The notes under the pieces were generated by a model that was not told the DNA's origin, searched no databases, and saw only the letters and a program-made list of their open reading frames with translations. A program made the position numbers and the translations under genes. Below, piece after piece: positions 44,522 to 52,878 of a stretch of 64,000 nt of DNA (the stretch's first letter is position 1; every line of letters begins with the position of its first letter). This DNA is from Lewinella sp. W8. Lineage in GTDB: Bacteria > Bacteroidota > Bacteroidia > Chitinophagales > Saprospiraceae. Location: contig NZ_SNAQ03000003.1 of assembly GCF_004375085.3 (NCBI RefSeq), positions 62,001-126,000 on the forward strand. Direction: 5' to 3'.

Positions 44522-47104
44522 ATGAAAGCTGCAGCACCTCGGGCAGTCCTCTTCCTCCTTCTATGGCATTTTGCCTTTACCAGTGCTTTACCCCTGAACG
44601 GGCAGATTACCTTCATCACCCCGGATGATATTGAGGAATACATCAGCACCTATCAGGCCGAAAAAGTCTACGTCGCCCACGATAAACCAAATTATGCTCC
44701 CGGAGAAACAATTTGGTCTAAGGTTTATCTCGTGGATGGTCAGCTGCATCAGCGCTTTGGCGGCACTCCGGTGGTCTACGTCGACTGGATCTCGCCGGAA
44801 GGCCAGGTGAAAACCAGCTATACACTCCAACTGAATGATGGATATGCGTTGCTGGATATTCCTACCGATGAACGGGACCCCACCGGGGTGTATATCCTGA
44901 GGGCCTACACCCAGTTTCAACGCAACTTTGGTCCCGAAGCCTTCTTTCAAAAGGAAATCAGGTTACTTGACTTTCGGGAGGATGCTACGGAAGCGTCCAC
45001 GGCCCGCAAGTCAAAGTTTGAGGTACGATTTTTTCCCGAGGGTGGACACCTGTTGGAAGGTCTACCGTCAAAAGTAGCTTTCCTCGCGACCGACGAGCGC
45101 GGAAATGTCGTAAACCTGGAGGGCGTGCTCATCAATCAGGATGGAGAAGAAATTCTGCGGACTGCTTCCATCCACGAAGGCATCGGGCTCCTGAAGTTTG
45201 CACCCCTGCCCGCAACGAGCTATACGTTCAAAACCCGTTACGGGGGCAAGGATCAACAGTTTAAGTTACCAGATGTCCTCGGAGAGGGAGCCGTCTTGTC
45301 GATCAATTCACGCTCTTCGGAAGCCATTCAGATCAGAACGGCCGCCACAGGTGAGGAGGGCTTGTCAAAGTATTTGCTGGTGGGGCATCTGAGGGGTAGG
45401 GTTTTTCTGCAGCACGAATTTTCCGCCGGATCGTCCTTCGAGTTTTCGATTGACAAATCTGAAGTACCCAGTGGATTGCTCCATTTTACCCTATTCGACC
45501 CGAAATTTCGTCCCGTAGCGGAACGACTGACGTTTAACAAGAACCCGGCAGAGCAAGTGTTTCTGAACCTGAAGCCCAAGCACGAAGAGTACGGCCTTCG
45601 GAAAGAAGTAGTCCTAGATTTTCCCTCTGAATTTCTCCGCGAGGATACCGAGGGAAATGCCTCGGTCAGCGTCTATCTGGACGAAGCCGGAATGGAAAGC
45701 ATCCGGGGACTGGACATCAGAAACTACTTGTGGCTTCAGTCGGAGCTGCGGGGAAACATCAACAACATTGGCCAGTATTTTCGGGAGGATAGTCCGCGGA
45801 TAAATGAGTTGCTGGATTTGGTGCTCCTTACCCACGGGTGGCGAAAGTTTGACTGGCAGGACGTCCTCGCCGGCTATATGCCTTCGATTGAATTCTTACC
45901 GGAGGAGCATCTCACATTTTCGGGACAGGTAACGAAGCAGGGGAGAAATAAACCGGTGCAGTCCGAAGTCCTTTTCAACGTTTTGGACACGGAGTATTTC
46001 ACTTCCCTATCCGTTGCGACCGAGGAGGACGGACAGTTTTCCTTCACGGGCTTTAACTTCAGGGACACCGTAGAAATTCGCCTGCAGGCCAATGTTTTGG
46101 GTAAGCGGAAAGCAGCCAAAAGATCGGAGAGTGAATTCAGCAAGTCCGGCAACAGCAACGTTGACGTGGAAGTAACCCGAAAAACCCATCCGGAAGTCTT
46201 ACCCGCCCTGGCCTACCCGAACGAAGTGTATTACCCGGAAGCCCTCCAGCGGTATGCCTATGAGGTAGCAAAGGACCAGGCCTACTTACGAGATTCTTCG
46301 ACGGCTTTCTCCGTTGATCTGGAAGAAGTAGTCGTCAATAGCGGACGTTCACCGGGAGAAATTCGGGAGAATAAAATCAAAAACCTCTACGAGAAACTGG
46401 AGTATAATTATTTCTCCAGATCAACCAAGGTCCTACTGGAGGAACCCCAGTGGAAGGGATTCAAATACCAGACGGTATTTGATCTGATTGCCCACGTAGT
46501 CCCCTCCGTAATCATGGACAATACCGGTGGCCGAACCACGCTAAAGCGTTTTTACCGGGTGGATCGGGGACAGGACCAATTAAGCTCTGCGTCCGGAGGA
46601 ATGAATCCAAACGATATTGCTGCTTCTTCGGCGGCAAATCTATTGTCGGGAGCTGACGAGGGCTTAGTGCCCATTTTCCTGAATGGATCCCTGACGCCAA
46701 TTACTTACAATTACGCCCTGCAAATCGACCCGGAGCAAGTGGCGGTAGTGGAATCATGGCTACCGCAGGGCCTGATGAATCCCGAGGACCGCCGTCCCTT
46801 TGGGGTTTACCTCTTCATGAAGGACCCCAACAATATATCGATTAAGACACCGGGAGTACTGGCCTTCAGTCACCCCGGTTTCTACCAGTCGCGTACCTTT
46901 TTCAGCCCTGATTACGCCAGCTTTTCTTCCGATCAGGCCGACGTTCGTACCACCCTGCACTGGGATCCTGAATTCACGCTAAAGGAAAAGGGGCAACTAA
47001 GATTTTACACGGGAGATCGTCCCGGACAATACACCGTGTGGGTGGAAGGCATCACCACTACGGGGATTCCCTTTACGGGAAAAACGGTTTTCAACGTTCG
47101 TTAA
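44522..47104 (+). CDS. Exported MG2-domain / TonB-plug-like protein, copy 2
   Basis: This 860-aa protein is a tandem paralogue of the preceding gene. It has a signal peptide (about 7-29), an MG2 domain with Y-V-A-H-D-K-P-N-Y-A-P-G-E-T-I-W-S-K-V and the same order of modules. The shared R-N-Y-L-W-L-Q-S-E-L-R-G-N-I-N-N-I-G-Q-Y core lies near 395-415. The plug-like region is extended by about 35 residues relative to copy 1. The paralogues agree most in the MG2 and central parts and least in the C-terminal linker. The 77-base gap suggests one operon. Confidence 0.82.
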   Translation: MKAAAPRAVLFLLLWHFAFTSALPLNGQITFITPDDIEEYISTYQAEKVYVAHDKPNYAPGETIWSKVYLVDGQLHQRFGGTPVVYVDWISPEGQVKTSYTLQLNDGYALLDIPTDERDPTGVYILRAYTQFQRNFGPEAFFQKEIRLLDFREDATEASTARKSKFEVRFFPEGGHLLEGLPSKVAFLATDERGNVVNLEGVLINQDGEEILRTASIHEGIGLLKFAPLPATSYTFKTRYGGKDQQFKLPDVLGEGAVLSINSRSSEAIQIRTAATGEEGLSKYLLVGHLRGRVFLQHEFSAGSSFEFSIDKSEVPSGLLHFTLFDPKFRPVAERLTFNKNPAEQVFLNLKPKHEEYGLRKEVVLDFPSEFLREDTEGNASVSVYLDEAGMESIRGLDIRNYLWLQSELRGNINNIGQYFREDSPRINELLDLVLLTHGWRKFDWQDVLAGYMPSIEFLPEEHLTFSGQVTKQGRNKPVQSEVLFNVLDTEYFTSLSVATEEDGQFSFTGFNFRDTVEIRLQANVLGKRKAAKRSESEFSKSGNSNVDVEVTRKTHPEVLPALAYPNEVYYPEALQRYAYEVAKDQAYLRDSSTAFSVDLEEVVVNSGRSPGEIRENKIKNLYEKLEYNYFSRSTKVLLEEPQWKGFKYQTVFDLIAHVVPSVIMDNTGGRTTLKRFYRVDRGQDQLSSASGGMNPNDIAASSAANLLSGADEGLVPIFLNGSLTPITYNYALQIDPEQVAVVESWLPQGLMNPEDRRPFGVYLFMKDPNNISIKTPGVLAFSHPGFYQSRTFFSPDYASFSSDQADVRTTLHWDPEFTLKEKGQLRFYTGDRPGQYTVWVEGITTTGIPFTGKTVFNVR

Positions 47105-47109
47105 GCGGA

Positions 47110-48222
47110 CTAATCTCCCGCAATCCGGTTGAAGATGGCCTCCTTGTCCCCCAGAAGCCCGCCACCGTAAAACTTGTTGTCCTGGATGAGGAGGACTTCT
47201 CCCATGTTGCCGAACTTGATCGAACTGTCAATGGCAATTACCCGTCCGTCAAAATAGGAGCGGATGGCTTCGAAGGAAGTGTGTCCCACAATTATTCTGG
47301 AGGCTCCCATGCGCTTCAGAATCCAGTTGAGGTCTTTTTCAGTGGTTTCCTCTTCCATGAAGTAACCCCGGTACCATAACGGACCTTCCCGCTGGTAGAG
47401 TAGCGCAAGCTTTCCGGATCTACCGGTGGCTTCCACAATGTTACCGTCAATAAGGTACTTATGGTAAAGGTGGTTCAGGTTGTCCAGATCATCGTCAATG
47501 GCCTTGACCACTTCCTTACTCAGGCCTCCATGTACGAAGACGAGATCGTTGATCTTTACCGCGAGCGGCAGGCTCCGTAACCACTTTCCCAGGTAGGTAT
47601 CGGGACCGTACAACTGCTGGTAGGTACGCGTCATCAGCGCACTCGTGATCCGGTAGTTGCGGTGAACGTAGCGGTCATCACCCTCCAGGATCATGGTTTC
47701 GTGGTTGCCCAGCAGAAAATGGAGCTTACCCCCGGCTGCTTCGGCCTGAAGCTGCAGATTGTGCAGCAACCAAAGTGTCTGGTTCACCTGATCCCCCCGA
47801 TCAAAAACGTCTCCTACCACCACAAGGTGGCCTTCTCCAAAGGCCCAGTTTTGGTTTTCGTCAATGATGCCGTGGGTTTCCAGCAGCTTTCGTGCTACCG
47901 GGTACTGACCGTGAATGTCGCTGATGGCCGCAATCTTTTTCACTCCCTTGTAAACCACGGATTCGGGCAGTTTAAACTCCCGTTCGGGGTCCACCAATTC
48001 CGGACGAAACGAAGCAAAATCGGGTAGTGCTGCCTCCGTAATCTCCGCCCAACTAACGCTTTCCTTCGTTTTCTCGTCAATATTCGCCCAGTAAGCCGTC
48101 AGTCCCTCTTCTCCGTAGATAAGGTACGGGCCGTCAGGACCGGTTGCCTCCTCCTGAGCGGACAAGGAAAAGGCGGACAACAGGGCCCAGAACAAAAGGA
48201 AGGATAATTTTGGGTAGCGCAA
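47110..48222 (-). CDS. Exported calcineurin-like metallophosphoesterase
   Basis: The 370-aa precursor starts at TTG 48222 (no ATG fits) with a signal peptide (about 1-22, L-S-A-Q). All metallophosphatase motifs are present in order: D-I-H-G, G-D-V-F-D-R-G-D, G-N-H-E-T, a central H-G-G and the late G-H-T-S. The order and the R-G-D spacing match bacterial Shewanella-like/PPP-type phosphatases (Shelphs), which act on protein or small phosphate esters outside the cytoplasm. It is convergent with MG2 copy 2, six bases between stops. Confidence 0.88.
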   Translation of the reverse strand: MRYPKLSFLLFWALLSAFSLSAQEEATGPDGPYLIYGEEGLTAYWANIDEKTKESVSWAEITEAALPDFASFRPELVDPEREFKLPESVVYKGVKKIAAISDIHGQYPVARKLLETHGIIDENQNWAFGEGHLVVVGDVFDRGDQVNQTLWLLHNLQLQAEAAGGKLHFLLGNHETMILEGDDRYVHRNYRITSALMTRTYQQLYGPDTYLGKWLRSLPLAVKINDLVFVHGGLSKEVVKAIDDDLDNLNHLYHKYLIDGNIVEATGRSGKLALLYQREGPLWYRGYFMEEETTEKDLNWILKRMGASRIIVGHTSFEAIRSYFDGRVIAIDSSIKFGNMGEVLLIQDNKFYGGGLLGDKEAIFNRIAGD

Positions 48223-48396
48223 AATATAATCGGTAGGTTAGGAGGAGTAACGTAACAAACATTGTGACGGTTCTCTCCCTTAACCGTCACTTAACAATAT
48301 GTGAAAGTCACTTCATCCCTTTTTGGGCCTACCTCCCCTTACCGAAAACAATCTGTTCCGTTGGGATAATCCGGTCATTTTGGCGGGACAAATCCG

Positions 48397-48404
48397 TATC
48401 TTTG
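48397..48404 (+). promoter_or_regulatory. Bacteroidota -7 box upstream of queD-folE
   Basis: TATCTTTG fits TAnnTTTG exactly and lies 19 bases before the queD ATG. TTTG at 48378-48381 is the only upstream partner, at 15 bases, shorter than usual. Confidence 0.6.
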
Positions 48405-48423
48405 CGCCCTAAAATTGAGGTTC

Positions 48424-48852
48424 ATGCTGTATCTGACCCGAAGAGAGACCTTCAATGCTGCCCATAAACTTCACATTCCGGAGTGGTCTGACCAGAAAAA
48501 CCGGGAAGTTTTTGGCAAATGTTCCAATCCCAACTGGCATGGCCATAACTACCAGTTGTTCGTAACCGTTGCCGGAGAACCCGACCCGCAACTGGGGTTC
48601 GTGATGGACGCCAAGAAGCTATCCGTGATCATCAAGGAAGAAATTATTGACGACGTTGATCACGCCAACTTTAACCTCGACGTGAGCTGGTTTCCGAAGA
48701 ACCTGCAGCCCACCACCGAGAATATGGTCTTCATTTTTTGGCAAAGGATTGAGCAGCGCGTCAACGAAGCGGGCGCTCGTTTGTATTCTATCCGACTTCA
48801 GGAAACTGAGAATATTTACGCCGAGTATTTCGGCCCCGAAGGAAGAAAATAA
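48424..48852 (+). CDS. queD: 6-pyruvoyl-tetrahydropterin synthase / QueD family
   Basis: The 142-aa enzyme starts at ATG 48424; an upstream in-frame TTG is less likely. It carries F-N-A-A-H-K-L-H with the first zinc His, then the catalytic Cys in G-K-C-S-N-P-N-W-H-G-H-N-Y with the other two zinc His, and the later L-D-H-A-N-F-N and E-N-I-Y-A-E-Y blocks. It converts dihydroneopterin triphosphate, the product of the next gene, to carboxy- or pyruvoyl-tetrahydropterin. Queuosine or pterin synthesis are both possible; no queC/queE is near. folE follows by 3 bases. Confidence 0.93.
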   Translation: MLYLTRRETFNAAHKLHIPEWSDQKNREVFGKCSNPNWHGHNYQLFVTVAGEPDPQLGFVMDAKKLSVIIKEEIIDDVDHANFNLDVSWFPKNLQPTTENMVFIFWQRIEQRVNEAGARLYSIRLQETENIYAEYFGPEGRK

Positions 48853-48855
48853 GTT

Positions 48856-49452
48856 ATGTCCTTTTCCCACTTGCTGCAATACGACGAAGAGACCACGGAT
48901 CAACTTTCCGAAAACTTTACCCACATCATTTCGGGCATCGGCGAAGAAGTGGAACGGGAGGGTTTGATCAAAACCCCCGTACGCGCAGCAAAAGCTATGC
49001 AGTTTCTGACGCAGGGCTACGGTCTCGATGCCCGCGAAATTCTGCGTTCGGCCATGTTCGCCGAAGATTACTCAGAAATGGTCATCGTTAAGGACATCGA
49101 ACTTTACAGCCTCTGCGAACACCATATGTTGCCCTTCTTCGGCAAGGCTCACGTGGCCTATATCCCCGATGGTTACATCGTTGGTCTGTCAAAAATCCCG
49201 CGGGTCATTGACGTTTTTGCCCGTCGTTTGCAGGTGCAGGAACGGCTGACCGACCAGGTGCTGCAGGCCATCCAGGAAACCCTGCAACCCCTCGGGGTAG
49301 CCGTGGTGATTGAGGCCCACCACATGTGCATGATGATGCGTGGGGTCCAGAAGCAGAATTCCGTCACCACCACCAGTGCCTTTACCGGTGCCTTCAAATC
49401 GGAGCGGACCCGCAACGAGTTCCTCAAGTTGATTACCAGCGATTTGTCCTGA
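48856..49452 (+). CDS. folE: GTP cyclohydrolase I
   Basis: The 198-aa enzyme has the type I cyclohydrolase motifs. Zinc and active-site residues are in [13 protein letters not shown], followed by [14 protein letters not shown]. The Q-E-R-L-T-D-Q region and the late H-M-C-M-M-M-R-G-V segment with the third zinc ligand are present. It makes 7,8-dihydroneopterin triphosphate from GTP, first step of folate and queuosine pathways. Three-base spacing to queD shows a shared transcript and metabolic link. Confidence 0.96.
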   Translation: MSFSHLLQYDEETTDQLSENFTHIISGIGEEVEREGLIKTPVRAAKAMQFLTQGYGLDAREILRSAMFAEDYSEMVIVKDIELYSLCEHHMLPFFGKAHVAYIPDGYIVGLSKIPRVIDVFARRLQVQERLTDQVLQAIQETLQPLGVAVVIEAHHMCMMMRGVQKQNSVTTTSAFTGAFKSERTRNEFLKLITSDLS

Positions 49453-49540
49453 TCCGGGGCCAGAAGTTTCTGGTCTAAAATTGGTCGTTGACCGGGAAAA
49501 TCAATCTGAATTATCCCAGAGAAATTGGGGATAATGACGG

Positions 49541-49668
49541 TCCCGAGTTTTGCTTCGCAGCTACCTGCGGTGGTCGCTAAGCTCGTCGGGATCATCTATT
49601 GTTATAGCATGCGGCGTCCCGAGTTCCGTTTTGCTCCTCGGGATCGCCGATTCTTATAGCATGCGGCG
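49541..49668. repeat. Two-unit repeat with hairpins ahead of fhs
   Basis: Units 49541-49616 and 49617-49668 both start TCCCGAG, contain a CTCGTCGGGA or CTCGGGA return arm, and end in the identical 15-mer TTATAGCATGCGGCG. The rest of 49453-49788 shows TATCTTGA at 49747, an imperfect promoter box for fhs. Confidence 0.75.
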
Positions 49669-49788
49669 GAGCGCGGGTGCCGGCGTCGCCGGTAGGGCCA
49701 TGGTACTGGGTAAGCACTTACGGACAGCATTTTCCGTCAGGGGTACTATCTTGACCGCCAAATGCGGTATCCCGCCAAAAAGCCCACC

Positions 49789-51456
49789 ATGACCGACCTG
49801 TCCATCGCCAATTCCGTTACTCCCTTGCACATTCGTGACGTCGCGGAAAAACTATCCCTACCGGAAGAAGACCTTGAGCTCTACGGTCGGCATAAGGCCA
49901 AAATCCCGCTTTCCTTCATCGATCACGGAAAGATCACCAACAGCAGGCTCATCCTCGTTTCGGCCATTTCCCCTACGCCCGCCGGAGAAGGGAAAACCAC
50001 GATGTCCATCGGCTTAAATGAAGGACTGAACCGGTTGGGAAAGAAGTCCGTAGTGGTGCTCCGGGAACCGTCACTGGGTCCCGTCTTCGGCATCAAGGGC
50101 GGTGCCACGGGCGGTGGTTACGCCCAGGTGCTGCCCATGGAGGACATCAACCTTCACTTTACCGGAGACTTTTCGGCCATTGAGAAGGCGCATAATCTGC
50201 TGGCCGCCATCATTGACAATAACCTGCAATCAAAAACCAATTCCCTCAACCTCGACCCTCGCACCATCTCCTGGAAACGGGTAATGGACATGAACGACCG
50301 CGCACTACGCCACACCATCGTCGGCCTGGGCGGCACCAGTTCGGGCATCCCGCGGGAGACGGGCTTTGACATTACGGCCGCTTCCGAAATCATGGCCATT
50401 CTCTGTCTGGCCGACGATTTGGAAGACCTCAAATTCCGGATCGGTAACATCTTTGTGGGCTACACCTTCGACAAAAAGCCCATCTACGCCCGGGACCTGA
50501 AGGCTGAAGGCGCCATGACCACTCTCCTCAAGGATGCCATCAAACCAAATCTGGTCCAGACCATCGAAGGCAACCCCGCCATCATCCACGGTGGGCCCTT
50601 CGCTAATATCGCTCAGGGTACCAATTCCGTTATTGCCACCAGGATGGGAATGTCGCTCGCGGATTACACCGTTACCGAAGCCGGTTTCGGATTTGATCTG
50701 GGTGCGGAAAAATTCTTCGACATCAAGTGCCAGGCAGCGGGCTTACGGCCGCGGGCCGTTGTGCTGACGGCCACCATCCGGGCACTGAAATATCACGGGG
50801 GTGCCGCCCTTTCTGACCTCACGACACCCGATCTCGAAGCACTGAAAAAGGGCCTGCCTAATCTGGAAAAACACCTGGAAAATATTCGCCTGTTCAACCT
50901 AACGCCGGTCGTCGCCATCAATCGCTTTACCTCGGATACGGACGAGGAAATCGCCCTGGTCCGGGAAGCCGTTACGGCACTGGACGTACACGTTGCGGTG
51001 GCTGAAGTTTGGGCCAAGGGTGGGGAAGGTGCCCTGGACCTGGCCGAACGGGTCCTGGAGGTCATCAAGGAAGACGCAGACTCCTTTACTCCACTCTACG
51101 ACTGGAACATGAGCGTTAAGGATAAAATCGAAACGATCGCCACTAAGATTTACGGCGCCAAATACGTCGATTACGCCGCTAAGGCGAAAAGAGATTTACG
51201 CACCATCGCCGATCTCGGCCTGGACCATTTGGCCGTTTGCGTCGCGAAAACCCAAAAATCCTTATCGGACAACCCCAAACTACTGGGGCGCCCCAAAGAT
51301 TTTGTCATCACCGTTCGCGAAATTGAAATTGCCGCCGGTGCCGGATTCCTGATCCCCATCACCGGTAACATCATGCGGATGCCCGGACTGCCGGCTCATC
51401 CGGCCTCCGAGAATATTGACATCGATAACGAAGGTAACATCACGGGACTGTTCTGA
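49789..51456 (+). CDS. fhs: Formate-tetrahydrofolate ligase
   Basis: From ATG 49789 the protein is 555 aa, the standard length; ATG 49762 would add nine residues. It has the P-loop T-P-A-G-E-G-K-T-T, the family segment G-I-K-G-G-A-T-G-G-G-Y, then H-G-G-P-F-A-N-I-A and T-E-A-G-F-G-F-D-L-G. It ends in I-T-G-N-I-M-R-M-P-G-L-P. It makes 10-formyl-THF from formate, ATP and THF, supplying one-carbon units. Context (folE, threonine aldolase elsewhere) fits one-carbon metabolism but is not an operon. Confidence 0.97.
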   Translation: MTDLSIANSVTPLHIRDVAEKLSLPEEDLELYGRHKAKIPLSFIDHGKITNSRLILVSAISPTPAGEGKTTMSIGLNEGLNRLGKKSVVVLREPSLGPVFGIKGGATGGGYAQVLPMEDINLHFTGDFSAIEKAHNLLAAIIDNNLQSKTNSLNLDPRTISWKRVMDMNDRALRHTIVGLGGTSSGIPRETGFDITAASEIMAILCLADDLEDLKFRIGNIFVGYTFDKKPIYARDLKAEGAMTTLLKDAIKPNLVQTIEGNPAIIHGGPFANIAQGTNSVIATRMGMSLADYTVTEAGFGFDLGAEKFFDIKCQAAGLRPRAVVLTATIRALKYHGGAALSDLTTPDLEALKKGLPNLEKHLENIRLFNLTPVVAINRFTSDTDEEIALVREAVTALDVHVAVAEVWAKGGEGALDLAERVLEVIKEDADSFTPLYDWNMSVKDKIETIATKIYGAKYVDYAAKAKRDLRTIADLGLDHLAVCVAKTQKSLSDNPKLLGRPKDFVITVREIEIAAGAGFLIPITGNIMRMPGLPAHPASENIDIDNEGNITGLF

Positions 51457-51484
51457 ATTCAGGTTGTTCCGTGAGGTTTCATCT

Positions 51485-51503
51485 GCGATTCCTGCGGAAT
51501 CGC
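51485..51503. repeat. Short perfect hairpin beside element A
   Basis: GCGATTCC-TGC-GGAATCGC lies 28 bases past the fhs stop and ends 21 bases before the start of element A. The same hairpin with a TTG loop has identical spacing beside element B (61231-61249). Confidence 0.75.
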
Positions 51504-51524
51504 GGCAGTTCGGGGAGACGCACG

Positions 51525-52014
51525 GTAGCGGCAGGGATTTTGTGGGATGGCATAGAGTTATACCCCTTCTAGAAGCTATAGTTTGTCCCGTAATATTTTA
51601 GTCCAAATTTTCTGGGTTCTGGAGTTCTTGAAAATCTTGATCACCTGAAAGTCGAAATCATCCACCCTAGGGGTAAATGCCTGGTGTCGCCTTTCCCCGA
51701 AAGGCGACCACTCCATCAAAGAAGGAAGAATTGTACAAGATCGATTGGCCACATTCTTTCGCGGAAGGTCCTTTAGTTATCCCAGTCTGATTCGGTTTCC
51801 TTTCGGGGAAAGGAAACACCACCTGCCTCCAATCATTTGATATTTCCTTAAGTGGGAGTCAAGATAAGTCTGTAGTCTGTCAGACTACTGGCCACAAACC
51901 TAAAGGTGAAAAAAGTATTCGTGGGGCACAGAGTACAAAGCATACTACGGTCGTAGCTCTACGCCACGGTAAGGGTTATAACTTTGCGCTAACCCACAAT
52001 TTTCCTGCCGCTAC
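51525..52014. mobile_element. MITE-like structured element, copy A
   Basis: This non-coding block of 490 bp is bounded by imperfect terminal inverted repeats (30 of 39 bases agree) beginning GTAGCGGCAGG. It aligns along its whole length with the reverse complement of 61271-61787. Inside are two perfect 10-bp-stem hairpins, 51686-51708 (loop CCC) and 51795-51817 (loop GGG), separated by about 86 bases. The stretch 51761-51820 is identical in both copies. No transposase gene and no clear target-site duplication are seen, so a non-autonomous element or structured RNA is inferred. Confidence 0.75.
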
Positions 52015-52112
52015 TAGAAAATTCAAGGGCTTGGTTGCCGAATGATTCATTCACGGAGCAGCCTAGTTCTAAAAGGTAGAGACCAAATTCTCCCCGGACG
52101 GCACTCGGAGCG

Positions 52113-52805
52113 TCAGCTCGTTTGCCCCAAATGCTGGATTTCAATACGGTTCCTCCCCAGCTTGATCATTTCTCGCTTTTCCATGGTTTTGAGCAAGCGC
52201 GAGATGGCTTCCCGACTGACGTGTAGATCGTCAGCAATCTGCTGGTGGGTAGTGGAAATGGTCGTCCCGTCCGTCAGGGAGGCCTTTTTAGTCAGGTAGT
52301 CCAGTAATCGGGAATCCAGCTGGTTGAAGGTGACCTGATCGATGGTCGTTACCAGTTCGTTCATCCGCTGGTCGTAGGCCAGCAGGACAAAATTCTTCCA
52401 GCTTTTGTACTTCATCATCCACTCATCCAGCACCCGTTGGGGCAGAGCAAGTATCGTGGTGTCTTCTTCGGCTACCGCCCGGATCTCACTTTGCTTGTCC
52501 ATCATGCAGCACGAAAAGGTCATCGTACAACTGTCCCCCCGGGTTAAGTAGTAGAGGAACAGCTCAGTTCCGTCTTCGTACTGTCGGCTGATTTTGATGG
52601 TCCCACTCAAGATCAACGGAAGCATCCGTACGTAAACCCCGTAATCCATAATTACCTGGCCCTCCCGGAAGCGGTGAATTTTTCCCATTTCTGCGATGGC
52701 GTCTTGCAGTTCAGGTTCACTGAAGTCAGGAAAATACTGACGGACCTGGTCGGGAGTAAGCTGGTCTTGCATTTGATAAATTTTGGGAGAATAACGCATG
52801 AACAT
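52113..52805 (-). CDS. Crp/Fnr family transcription regulator
   Basis: The 230-aa protein has a cyclic-nucleotide-binding-like domain (about 20-130) with F-R-E-G-Q-V-I-M-D-Y-G. A helical stalk follows, then a C-terminal winged helix (about 165-225) with the recognition segment I-A-D-D-L-H-V-S-R-E-A-I-S-R-L. Cysteines in F-S-C-C-M-M are within the sensor domain but not in an FNR cluster arrangement. ATGs at 52805, 52799 and 52772 are all possible starts. Target genes are unknown; the adjacent dynamin gene is a candidate. Confidence 0.9.
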   Translation of the reverse strand: MFMRYSPKIYQMQDQLTPDQVRQYFPDFSEPELQDAIAEMGKIHRFREGQVIMDYGVYVRMLPLILSGTIKISRQYEDGTELFLYYLTRGDSCTMTFSCCMMDKQSEIRAVAEEDTTILALPQRVLDEWMMKYKSWKNFVLLAYDQRMNELVTTIDQVTFNQLDSRLLDYLTKKASLTDGTTISTTHQQIADDLHVSREAISRLLKTMEKREMIKLGRNRIEIQHLGQTS

Positions 52806-52846
52806 ATGAAGGAGTTTTCATGTATTGGCTCCAAACGGAAGATTTT

Positions 52847-52871
52847 TGCACCCTGCACTCCGTGCCCAAAA
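52847..52871 (-). repeat. Degenerate dispersed GC-rich motif
   Basis: On the minus strand TTTTGGGCAC...GCAGGGTGCA resembles the dispersed motif, with changes in both arms. It sits between the regulator gene and the end of the dynamin gene. Confidence 0.45.
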
Positions 52872-52878
52872 CACGGCC

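Noticed and set aside
51686-51817. Integron attC-like or retron-like site
   Set aside because: Hairpins are perfect with 3-base loops and lack the attC core layout; no integrase or reverse transcriptase is in the window.
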